A stretch of DNA of 64,000 nucleotides from Chaunax sp. Z400 (taxonomy: Eukaryota; Chordata; Actinopteri; Lophiiformes; Chaunacidae): the NCBI GenBank assembly GCA_037577475.1, contig CM075183.1, positions 17,007,781 through 17,071,780 of the forward strand. Reading direction: 5' to 3'. Under the pieces are notes generated by a model. That model did not search any database. It saw nothing but the letters and a program-made list of their open reading frames with translations, and was not told the DNA's origin. Of this stretch, positions 11,346-21,545 are shown piece by piece. Made by a program: the position numbers and the translations under genes. Within the stretch, counting starts at the first letter, position 1. Each line of letters begins with the position of its first letter.

Positions 11346-14149
11346 TTTTTACAGTCAAAACCAACTTGTAAGCTTTGTTTTCCACTTCACCCACATTGTG
11401 TGTGCATCTTTTAAAAAAAACAAAACTGTTCAATAGTTAAATATCAGGGGGTATTGTCAGGCCTCTAGTGGTTTTCTTGGCAATGCATAGAAAAAGGAAA
11501 AAAGCAGGGAAGTAGTGAGTAATGGTGGAGAAGGAGCGGAACAGAAAAGCGATCAATTCTGCAACTATACTTTACTCATGACTCAACTTATCTAAAAGAT
11601 AGTGATTACTTTTTTGTTTGCGGTTGTGGTTTTTGGCACAGTAACATTTGCATTTCCCTTTTTCTATTTGTGTGCCTGGAAACCATTACTTATCCAACAC
11701 AACCTTCTAACCTGAATAAAATATTATCGAGCAGAGTACTTGTGTTTGGCTGATTACTCTCAGAGGAAAGTGCTGCACCTCTCTGCCTTGAATTGCCAGT
11801 TTTTAAACACCAAAGTGTGAAATGTGTTGTAACCTGTGTGAATTGTGCCCTGTTGCTACCCTCAAACTTTTCACTTTAATGCTATTGACCCGAGTCTTCT
11901 TTGGGGGTCCGGCAGGCCTCTAAATCCACATTCACCACAATCTCAGCAGATTGATGTGGCTCTGGAGTGAGTACCTCCATTTATTTCATTTCAGAGGGCA
12001 TTCGATTCAGGAGATCATTGCACCTACAATAAGATTGGGTTGGCATGGATTTTCTCCAACAGGTCAAAGAGGCTTAGACCATAATTGTTTTTTATTACTT
12101 TTTGGCTCTAAAACGTACCCATGTATCATATTTCTGACGACTGCTCAATATCATGCTCACAAAAACTACAGATCTTTTTTTTCCCCGTGTCATTCCTTTA
12201 CTGCTGTCTTATATTGAGATACTCTATTCGATTAGCCATGAACCTTTAATGTGTAAAGTGCAATGGAGGCGCCCACTGAAATGTTATTTATTTCTTACCT
12301 TTTGTTAGCCTCAGCAGACTCCATATGTGAAATAAAGACCTTCTAGCTTCAGGCACTTGGTATAAGCTTTTTACCACGCTGACAGGCATTCACCGCATCG
12401 GATGATAAGCACTTATTCGGCCCTTGATTCTTTTTCCTTTCTGCTCCTGCCCAGTAAGATTGAAGTTTCACACAGTCGTTACACCGTCTTCTTGGAAATA
12501 CTTTTTTTGCTTAAGTTTAAATAAAGCTGGGTTTGTGATTTATTTTCTTGTTTTTAATGCCTGACCTATCAGATCAGTCTTACATTTAAACCAGCATATG
12601 TAACCGGGCCAATTTTAATATATTTCTAACACAAAATCAGTTAAATTCTTCACTATTTTGTTTATACCTGGCTGCCAGGAGGACCTCCAGCTTCTTCTAT
12701 GTTTGCCTCTCCTTATTTCTTCTTCACTAGTACCCCCTATATATACATATACCCCCTATATATACACACATATAATATATATATATATAATGTGTCCTCT
12801 CCATTGTCAGTCAGTGTCGGACAATAAACGGAGTCATTCTCCAAAGAGATTCCTGGTCCTGAGATCGATTTTCTCACACACAAACACAACGCAGAAGTCC
12901 ACCGATAACACATATCTGTAAATACGATCGCCTTCTCCACATGCAATTTAAAAAAAGGCCGACATGCTGTGACACACATGTAAATGTTCACACAGAGGTC
13001 ACGTGGGGTTGTGAAGCAGATTATTGTTTGGCGTCTCAGAGACTGCATCCTGGAGCAGCAGAGTTCTGGCCCTGCTTCAACTGCCAATTATCACCAAAGG
13101 AGAGGGCTACTTAAAGTTTGATTAAGTTCAGAGTGTTCTTGAGGATATGCAGAGAGAGGGGGGGATTGTGAAGGGCTCCTCCTAAGATCACACAGTGTCT
13201 GTCAGAGGCAGACGCTGTGAAATTGGATTGTTGGCCGCCATCAACCTTTGACCCCTAACTATGATGGCGCTTGGTGAATTCAGCAACTGAGGGGAAAAAA
13301 CTCACTTGAGGAAAGGGAACATTGTGCTGCTGGATGTCCATTGTGTGCAAGAAAAGCGAGGTGTCACCAGAGAGGCATTCACTAATGAGGTCTATGAGGG
13401 ATTGGATGTATGGATGGAGATTCTTTTGAGCCGAACAATATGAGGGAGGAGTTATAAAAAAAAAAGCACACCCAACACTGTCCACATTTGTCCTGGTGAC
13501 AGTCAGATCTTCAGATGTTCTATTTGTGAGTTCTCTAGAGTTTCTCTGCAAAAAAGGGTTTGTGCTGCGTTGGAAACTGCATTCCTTTGGGAGCTGAGTT
13601 GCAGGTACAGAAACAGGACGTGTTGCCCCCTTAAGGGGAACAACAGCCCTGCTTTCTCATCGGCTGATGGGGAGGTACATCGATGCGACCTGCGCGAAAA
13701 CGTCCTCCTTCTGCTACGTTCTTACCGAAATCGACATACACTGCACTTGCAAGGGGCGCATTGCTAATTCATGACACGCACTTGCATATTAATGGCGCAC
13801 CTTTTCGTGGCAAGCAAACATATGCATGAGGCGGCCCCAGGTTGCATTTTTAAAACAGGAAGCGGGTGAGGGCGCTCAGGTGGAAGAGCGACAACACAGA
13901 CGACGGATGATGGCGAGGCATGAAGAAGACTAATGGCTGGCGGAGAGGATTCTGTGGGACTTAAGCAGGTTTCACTCAGTGGCAGTGGCTTCTGCTAGTA
14001 AGCAAAGGTAATTATGATAATGGACATTAATGGTTTTATAAGTAAGCGCTAATGGCCATGGAGATTGAGCGTGTACATAGAGCAGCACCTGACCTTCATT
14101 TTCCTCTGCGAGTTCAATCTAACAATCTAACGAAATCCTTTTAGCCCAG
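11346..14149. other. Noncoding DNA, no gene seen
   Basis: Mixed unique sequence. Contains an AT/TA-rich simple stretch at 12738-12790 and a CpG-containing tract at 13660-13880 described in the findings. No exon could be supported. Confidence 0.5.
12738..12790. repeat. TA-rich simple repeat
   Basis: Two near copies of a CCCCTATATATACA block followed by an interrupted (AT)n run. Open frames on both strands here encode only Tyr/Ile/Thr-rich nonsense. Confidence 0.85.
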
Positions 14150-14190
14150 TGGTTGTCAACCTTTTGTAACTTAATAATAGCAATGCTATA
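14150..14190 (+). mobile_element. hAT-type terminal repeat relic
   Basis: GCCCAGTGGTTGTCAACCTT matches, with one change, the CAGTGGTTCTCAACC end of vertebrate hAT elements. No partner end was found nearby, so this is an end fragment. Confidence 0.5.
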
Positions 14191-14350
14191 TGACACAAAA
14201 ACAGAGATCAAATAAACAGAATAAAACTTGTAAATAAAGCACAAGGTTAAAATTAAACCTATGGTTTAAGTCTGTAAGCATTAGCCAGTAACAGTCAACA
14301 GGTTAATTCCCACGAATCTCAGGCGCACTGATTGCTAGAATGACAGAAAT

Positions 14351-14352
<2 letters not shown>

Positions 14353-14384
<32 letters not shown>
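14353..14384. repeat. (AT)16 microsatellite
   Basis: 32 uninterrupted bases of alternating A and T. Confidence 0.97.
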
Positions 14385-14387
<3 letters not shown>

Positions 14388-14580
14388 GGAGACAGATCAT
14401 GTAGGGCATTAAAAGTAGTTGTAAACTTTGTTTTTGTAAACTCAAAAACAATGTTTCAGCATCTTATTTTCATCTGACTGACTCATGCCTTTTCCTTGTT
14501 TTAGAAGATTAGTTATTGTGCCTTCTTTCTCCCGAGAACTCCTCTCTGTCCTTCTTTATATATTTTTTCCTTTCTCAAGG

Positions 14581-14660
14581 AAAAAAAAAGTCCTACTTCA
14601 GCAATAAAAAGCCCCCCCCCCTCCCAAACACACACACACATACACACAAAAACACACACC
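14581..14660. repeat. Compound simple repeat: poly(A), poly(C), (CA)n
   Basis: A run of nine A at 14581-14589, ten C at 14612-14621 and interrupted CA repeats to about 14660. The open frame across it is low-complexity (Pro/Thr/His). Confidence 0.9.
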
Positions 14661-16084
14661 ACTCTCTTCTCATCTTTGCTCCTCTACTCTTGGCTGGGGG
14701 GGGTTAAGGGATGAAGAGCTGTCTGACTGGGTGTCTGCACATCAACCTGAGCTCCAGGATTTCTTCTCCCTCCACAGACTCGGATCCTTTATTTGTTTTC
14801 CGTATCATTTTCCAGTAAAAATGTCGGCCATTTCTACATTTCCCTCTCCGGTTTAATGATTTTAGTTCTTCCTCGATCTTTTTCTTTTCCAAATGTGTCC
14901 CTCTGCACCTTTACAGCGCCTCTATATTCTGCTCTGTTCTTGTGTTCTGTGTCCGACCGGCACATTTATCAATGTCAATCACCACTTTTAAAACTCAGCA
15001 GGCCAGCACACATCGATTACCACTGAATAAAGGATAAAGCATGATGCAAATTTCAGATCAAGGTCGATGATGGAATAATCAGTGTAAACCGTGACCTCAT
15101 AATGAATATGTTGACATTGCCCTCTGCACCTCTAGTTAGAGGATACATGAGGGCCAAGCAAGGCGAGACACTTTGCTGTTAATGACCTTTTATTATTTCA
15201 TTTACTGACAACAAACACCAAACGGAAACACTGCGGTCAAAGTTTGCAAATGTCAATATCGAGGAAAAAAATAACTTAATGAGTGACGCATCATGATATT
15301 CCCAGATCTATTAAATATGCAAACTAATCCAGCTGATAATGCAGTACTTTGAGAATTAGAATCACATCATAGCACCAAAGGTAAACATTTACAAACAAAG
15401 AAATCTATCACCATGTCTCATCTAGCTCATATTTAGTTGTATTTTCTTTTGTACCCTTCTCTCTACAATCATCCTTTTCCAGTAAATAAAGAGGGAAAGT
15501 AATTCCAGACACAAGATTAGGGGGGAAAAAACAAAACAAATATGATGAGAAAATTCCAATTTACCTGATACTCATTCTTCTTCTCCCCCCTGAAAACAGA
15601 AGCTATTATGGCAGAAAGACTGTCATGCAGAAAATAAGTGTGTCTTTGTAATTATACGCATAAGCCCCCCCCCCTCGCTAAAAACCACACTGATCCAGCC
15701 ACGGAAAGGATTCAAGTTTCGGGATTGCTATGGTTACGCAGAATTATCTCTGCTGCATAGTTTGAGCTTTGATATTCTGACAGGGATGCATTTTCTATTC
15801 TCTTGTCTCTCCGCTGTGGGATGTGACCATTGCTGTGATTTTTAGCATACAAAGCAACCGATAGTTGTTATGAAAAATAGAGTCGGGACAGACTGTGTAT
15901 GCCGTCGGCTATCATTTTCATTCAGACTTTGAAATGAAACAAAGTGTTTTTTAAAGCCTTGCATCCATAATGTTAATTCATACTGTGTGTCCTGGTCCTA
16001 CTCAGAAATGCCCATAGAACACCTTGTATTGATTATAGCTGATATGGTTTATTATTGTCACACTAATTAACACTATGAATATAG
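14661..16084. other. Noncoding DNA, no gene seen
   Basis: AT-rich unique sequence with a C run at 15666-15674. No element or exon recognised. Confidence 0.5.
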
Positions 16085-16262
16085 AGTTTAGATGGGCCTT
16101 TAAGTGACTTGGACTTGGCGCAACTGACTTATCGCTTGACTTGGATTTGCCTTGATATACTGACACTTGATATCGACGTTTATGGTTTGCTTTGACAAGG
16201 CTTGAAACTTTCTATTGTATGTCTAGATGTTAGACTCGGACCTGTCTCAACTCACTGATCTT
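16085..16262. repeat. Degenerate GACTTG-type repeat
   Basis: The words GACTTGGACTTGG, TGACTTGGATTTG, TGACACTTGATAT and GACTCGGACCTG follow each other at short intervals. This resembles a fish repeat made of diverged GACTTG units (recalled). Periodicity is no longer exact. Confidence 0.45.
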
Positions 16263-17238
16263 AAACTGTCCCCAAAAGATGACATTTTTTTCTATTTCTG
16301 CCCACATTTACATATTCGGTCTGGAGATTATTAGTGCTGTTTAATCCCCAAGTCTGGAATCACCACCACTGGTGCAAATGGCATTTATTGTAGCTCTGCA
16401 GATATTGTATTGTAGTGCATTGCGCATGTTTATACAGCTCCAGCTCCACACACAGCAGCTCTCCCGGGCACCCAGTGGTGATATAAAACACTGTTTTGTA
16501 ATGATTTTTTTTTTTTTTTGATCTGCTTGCATAGTGACAGGAATGAGCAATAAATTGGTCATCTCATACAGTGTGAGAGCATGGTAAAGTTGGTCGATGT
16601 CATCTTACACAGCTGATCAAAGGCTGCTCTTCCTTTGTCTGTGATACATTTTCTGCACAATTTTCCCCCAGTGACTGACTAGCAGTTTCTCTAGCACACT
16701 ACAAGACTGATCATCAACTCAGTGGCATGTCTCTCACTCAAAAGGCTTTTTTTTTTCTTTTTTTTTAGACAAGGCTGCAGAGGGAAAGCATAAAAATGAC
16801 ACCAGCAAGGAGACATCGATGGCTTGTGAGGATGATCGTGTTACACATGGAGGAGCTGAAAGAGTGAAAAGGGTAAAAAAAACAACTAAAAAAACCACAC
16901 ACACACAACACGCAGCTCTCTAAACAATCTGAAGAAATGAAAAGACGGATTAAGCTTTATGAAAAATGAGAGAAATGCAGAGCGACAGAGATTGCCCCAG
17001 CTGGTGCAGGCTGCTGGGAGCAGGTAGTGTATTTGGGTCAGCACATTGCATCATCAGCATTTCTCCCAACCTGCTTGAGCAAACGGAGACGGGGCCAACC
17101 TCCTCGACGAGCTGCATTATTAAGAGTTTCTGCCTCTGCACTCAATGTGTCTCCTCAACATCTACACCTCTCATACAGCACAGTAAATACAACAGAAGTT
17201 GTTGTAGCAGGTCTTTGTCTTGAGCCTCTTTCAGCAAC
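16263..17238. other. Noncoding DNA with T runs
   Basis: Contains T runs at 16506-16519 and 16747-16766 and a more GC-rich stretch at 16970-17210. The latter is open for 60-85 codons on both strands but has no recognisable protein family or clear exon limits. Confidence 0.5.
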
Positions 17239-17286
17239 CACACACACACACACACACACACAAACACATATATATATATAGAGAGA
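17239..17286. repeat. Compound microsatellite (CA)12 - (TA)6 - (GA)3
   Basis: CA dinucleotides at 17239-17262, TA at 17269-17280 and GA at 17281-17286, followed by a C run. Confidence 0.95.
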
Positions 17287-17385
17287 GCCCCCCCCTCCTC
17301 CAGGCTGGCTCAGATCACCACATCTCAGCTCATTGATTTCAAACTGTATTTGTGTTCCCCCACCTAGAGGAAGTGCTGTATTACA

Positions 17386-17463
17386 TTACATCATTGGTTC
17401 TCAGCCTGCAATCCAGAATATAAGGAGGTGCGAGATCAGTGCCGGGGGTAAAAAAAAAAAAAA
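17386..17463 (+). mobile_element. hAT-type terminal repeat relic with poly(A)
   Basis: CATTGGTTCTCAGCCTGCAA is a diverged form of the CAGTGGTTCTCAACCTG hAT end, followed by GGGGGTAAAA and an A run at 17450-17463. Only one end is present. Confidence 0.4.
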
Positions 17464-17554
17464 TCAAAAAGGTGTGTTACATAATCATGATTGTTTTTCC
17501 ATGAATCATTGAGTCATATTGTATAGTTTGACCTCTCAACAGCGAAATATTCTT

Positions 17555-17830
17555 ACTGAATGCAATAATTGATTTCCTACTTTGCTGCTATTTTTCTGTT
17601 ATATGTAATTGTTTAAAAAAATTTCACAACATTTTAAAAAATTTATTTTTAATTTTGTTGTATTTCTTTTCTTTCTTTTTTTTTTTACTGTTTAATTACT
17701 TTCATTTTATTACCATCATGTTTTATTGGTTGTTGCTTTAAAAAAAATTGTTTCTATTGTTTGTAAAGTGCTTTGTAACTTGGTAAATGTATTATTATTA
17801 TTATTGTTATCGTCTTTTGGACTGTTGGAC
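17555..17830 (+). mobile_element. Possible SINE/LINE 3' tail ending in (ATT)n
   Basis: A T-rich stretch leads to TTGTTTGTAAAGTGCTTTGTAACTT and then ATTATTATTATTATT near 17791-17806. Fish SINE and LINE tails often have AAAGCACTTTGTAACTT-like blocks followed by short tandem repeats (recalled). No tRNA-like head was found upstream. Confidence 0.35.
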
Positions 17831-18817
17831 AAAACAAGTCATTAGAAGAAGTCACTTTGGGTACTAAGACATTATGATATATATTTAATGTTTTCACAAC
17901 ATCCTATTAACCAAACAATAAATTGATTCCTAACAAGTTGTTGCAACCCTAAAATGAAGGATTCAACATTTTACAGAGAAGACATTGCTTGATATCAAAT
18001 GATTGTATTGCTGTCCTGTTACTTGTACATTGTCGGACTTATGATGGACATTTAAAAAAATTATGTATATAAACTGATTCTGTTCTTGCTCTTCATTAAA
18101 ACCTGTTTCTCTACCCACAATGCCCCTCGACTGCCAATAGTTCAGCTGAAGATTTGGGTGTGTTATGCAGCTTAGGAGCTTCAGCCGCTGGCCTCAAGCA
18201 GAGATGAAGGGCAGCCTGAGGTCTGGCTACCAACTTCACTCTTTTTTTATGTTTTATTATTGTTAAACTTTTAGTCTGCAGCCACATCCAAGGTAATGTA
18301 TCAGATTCCTTTCACTTCATCAGCTCCCTCCATATAGCCTAAAAAAAGGTCTCTATATATTTTTCTTGCATATGCATTATTTCTCCTTATGACCTGCAAA
18401 CTGTAGACTTTGATGTGTAAAATCGGTCGAGTTTCACTGTAAGGGGTCTCACACAGAAAGGGTTGTGGAATTGCACCAGCAGGATTCTTTGTATCAAATA
18501 GACACAGAGACTGAATATATTCACAAATAATATCATTATATACACCTATTATGATGAGCTGGTTCACATAGAGCTGACATTAGTACATATTTACTTATTT
18601 TCCTGCTGCAATTGCACTGTAATTTATTGACTGTGGCTTTCCCACATTGTTGTTTAATTGAAAAGAGTGAAGAATTGATCTGATTTGGAGACTGTTTTTA
18701 ACCAGTGTAAATCTTTACTTAAAGCTGAAAACTGTTGTTCCACACACCACATGAATAAATAAATAAATGAATGAAATAAAATGATGTCAATAGTGTAGCA
18801 GAAGCTTGTCCATGAAT
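17831..18817. other. Noncoding DNA, no gene seen
   Basis: AT-rich unique sequence with an (AATA)n-like stretch near 18752-18780. No supported feature. Confidence 0.5.
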
Positions 18818-19112
18818 CGCCACCTTATCATGGTTGAGGGGTTTGAGTGCCTGAATGATCCTAGGAGCTATGTTGTCAAGGGCAATTTGCCCCTGGTAGA
18901 GTCTCCCAAGGCAAATTGGTCCTAGGTGACAGACCAGACTAAGCTGGCCGGATGGCCTTCACCCATGGGGCACAGCTACAAAGAGCCACATGGCTCTGTC
19001 CTCCAGTGGGCCCACCACCTGCAGGAGGAACCACTGGGGTCCGGTGCGATGTGGATCGGGCGGCAGACAAAGGCAGAGGCCTTGCCTGGCTGATGCCTGG
19101 CTGCCAAAGCTC
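18818..19112 (+). mobile_element. LINE-derived repeat (5' region type), truncated
   Basis: The order TTATCATGGTTGAGGGGTTTG, GATCCTAGGAGCTATGTTGTC, CCCCTGGTAGAGTC, GGTCCTAGGTGACAGACCAGAC, then CAGTGGGCCCACCACCTGCA and GGGGTCCGGTGCG matches a well-known fish repeat found upstream of LINE open reading frames (recalled; LINE class uncertain). This copy lacks internal segments and is not followed by a LINE coding region, so it is a dead fragment. It is notably more GC-rich than its flanks. Confidence 0.55.
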
Positions 19113-20033
19113 CAAATACAATCTCTAAATGAAATTATGAATGGGATCTGATGTAATACCACCTGCTAGAGTTCTTTTTGTGTATTCAGGTTGAAATCCA
19201 GAGTCACCTCTGAGTATCTGCGCAAATCAATTTCTTAAAAAGGCTTCTTCTTTTTTTTTTTACATTTCAGCTACCATAATTAAAAACGTCATGTTTTCTG
19301 CCAGGCTGAATGCCAGATTAACTTTACGTTACAATAATCATTCAAATTTTGTTCCCTGTTGAAGTACATTGTATAACATGAATCACAAAACAAAGGCAGA
19401 GCAAATCCAGAGCCACATCTTTGACTGCCCTCATTTCTCCACAAACAAATTTCAGGTTGCACTCGAGAGGCAAACACCGGCCCTATTTTTAACTGTGTAC
19501 CATACTGATGATTTTGCAGGGCTGTGGGTAATGCCTGCATTTTAATTGCATATTTGTGGCATCAGGGAATAAATGCAATTAACTCAATGTGGGTGGACTT
19601 CAATCACAAAGATGCACTGTAGTGAGAAAAAAGGTTGTTAGAAGGTAATTATGACTTTGTGATTATTCATTATACTGTATTCACTGTGTGCATATTTGCG
19701 CGTGCGTGTGTGGATATTCAAGAGGATGTGTGTCAGCCTGCCGGTATGTACAGGAAGCAGTATTTTATATTTCATTATCAGAGAGGAACTGTGCTGAAAG
19801 GGGCATCTTTTGTTGTTAACAAGGTTGTTGACAGTTGGAAATTCATTTGTTTTTCATTCTAGCATTTATGTTTAACAGCCAGCAAAATTAATTGAATTTG
19901 TATTAATACAGAAAAGGGTTGTTTTTTTTAATCTAAAATGAATAGTGCCCACATTGCAGTGTTCGTTAAAGCTGTAAAATGGCTCTCTCAGTGCCTCGGC
20001 TCATAAATAATGAAATCTTTAACTTTCCCATAG
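19113..20033. other. Noncoding DNA, no gene seen
   Basis: AT-rich unique sequence. Its last 20 bases look like a splice acceptor for the candidate exon that follows. Confidence 0.5.
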
Positions 20034-20246
20034 CAAGGAGCTGAACCTGTGACCCCCACGGTCAGCGGGGAAGTACCTCTGCAACCTTTACACATGGCTC
20101 ACTCTCATAACCCTCCATCATACATCCACGACGACGCCCACGCCTCTTCCTCCCCCCCCCCCACCTACGTGCTTCCAAATGAGGGAGGATTCGGAGCTCG
20201 TGGCTGGAGTGGATCTATCACCTTCCCCATGCAGGATGAGAAATGA
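20034..20246 (+). CDS. Possible terminal coding exon of an unrecognised gene (weak)
   Basis: A pyrimidine-rich stretch ending CTTTCCCATAG (to 20033) looks like a splice acceptor. The frame starting at 20034 then stays open for 70 codons to a TGA at 20244-20246. The peptide would begin QGAEPVTPTVSG, is rich in Pro, Ser and His, has PPPTYV in the middle and ends SITFPMQDEK. The tract and the 300 bases after it are clearly more GC-rich than the surroundings, as for a last exon with 3' UTR. I do not recognise the protein and cannot identify upstream exons. A C run at 20153-20162 lies inside the frame. It could equally be a noncoding conserved or GC-rich tract. The frame before the putative acceptor is closed by the TAG of the splice site itself, so the frame exists only if splicing occurs. 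Confidence 0.22.
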   Translation, partial: QGAEPVTPTVSGEVPLQPLHMAHSHNPPSYIHDDAHASSSPPPTYVLPNEGGFGARGWSGSITFPMQDEK

Positions 20247-21000
20247 GCCACCGTGCATCACCCTAATAGTCTCAGCCGACAGGGTTGGGATGTGCCAGGT
20301 CTCCCCCTGCCTCCTAGGCTAAGTGGTCGGGGACGTGATGGAGGGCCGTTCTGTGCAAATGCATGACATGGTTAATGCTCCACACTACATCAGTGACCAG
20401 CGATCAGTCTCCACCTTGCTGACAGATGGGCAGAGTTGGTGAAGAGATGTCCTCTCGAATCTAAGGTGATTCCACTATTCTCACCTTCACTGACGTCTTC
20501 CAGACTTTCAATCAGATGGAAGCTGGATCATTCAGGGGCGAGTGGGTTTTATTTAAATCCTGAGGGCTGTTGTGTTGAGAATGCAAAGAAATTCTAGTAG
20601 GCGGCAACTCAGAATTACGATCTGCATGTACAATTAAAAGTGAGGCAGAAGCAGAACTGCAGCTAACTTAAGATAACAGATGATTATTAAATTAAACAAT
20701 GTGTTAGCTATTCTTCTGTTGATCTACTAAACCCTAACCAGTTTAGAGTAAGGGTTAATTAACTTACTGCTGAAGCGATACCAATTTCAACTCTAAGCTT
20801 CTTATGTCCCCTCCAGTCCTGCTCATTAATAATACTTGGATATTTGGGCCTTCAGTGTGCAGAATGGTGTGCGTGCAGGCTGTTTTCACATCACTCATTT
20901 GAAAGGGGAATGTTTTTTCTGAGCCAATATTAAATGAGGTTAAGACTTTAAGACTTTGTTTTAAGATAAACTAAAATAGTCTTCATGGAGTAATAATATG
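20247..21000. other. Noncoding DNA; possible 3' UTR at its start
   Basis: GC content stays raised to about 20560 and then drops. No AATAAA signal stands out immediately downstream of the candidate exon. Nothing else recognised. Confidence 0.4.
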
Positions 21001-21545
21001 TGACTGCAGACACCCGCCAGAGACCAGGAGTTGCAGTTCAGTGATTTAATTACTAAATTCAAACTGTCCACAGCCCAAAAACAAGAATAAAAATCCAACA
21101 ATGAATAGAAAAATGCAAAATGACCAAAAAACAAACAATCTAGTAATTCCAGGGAGGGGAAAGACAAAATCCAAAGCACAAACAGAAACAACACAGGGCG
21201 ACAACTTGAATGAAGGTAACAAAGCAGCAAAATGCAGGAAATAGCAAGAAACATCCACATGACGAAACACGTCAAGACGAACTGACAAGGAGGGTAAGAA
21301 ACACACAGACTAAATACAGACAGGTAATGGGTGGCAGAGGGAGGGGGAGACAATCAGAGACAGGTGGGAATGATCAGCCAATCACAAAGGAGGGGAAAAA
21401 AGAGGGGGAACTTAAAGGGGAGAACAGGTAAAGACAGAGAACATGAAACCTAGACAGAGGGAATGCAAGGGCACAAATACATGATAAAGGTAATACTGGG
21501 AATAGTAAGGCAAAAACACATGGAGAAAATAAACCTGGCAAGCAC
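21001..21545 (-). mobile_element. LTR-like retroelement repeat, promoter-bearing, copy A
   Basis: On the minus strand the sequence is strongly T- and C-rich. It carries TGATTGTCTCC, then a TGTATTTAG TATA-like box at about 21306-21325, then TTGTCAGTTCG and, at the far end, ACTCCTGGTCTCTGGCGGGT. The 62338-62760 repeat on the plus strand has the same order: TGATTGTCTCC, GTGTATTTATCC, CCAGTTCG and TTGACACG. This layout fits an LTR or the 5' promoter region of a retroelement (inference). It explains the 130-codon minus-strand frame at 20961-21353, which is a low-complexity Cys/Leu/Phe/Ser string and not a gene. Confidence 0.5.

Noticed and set aside
12658..13087. Frames of 87 and 116 codons on opposite strands
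   Set aside because: Cross the TA-rich simple repeat; both strands open, no motif, no exon limits.
20961..21353. 130-codon minus-strand frame
   Set aside because: Low-complexity Cys/Leu/Phe/Ser product of a T/C-biased LTR-like repeat that has a second copy at 62338-62760.
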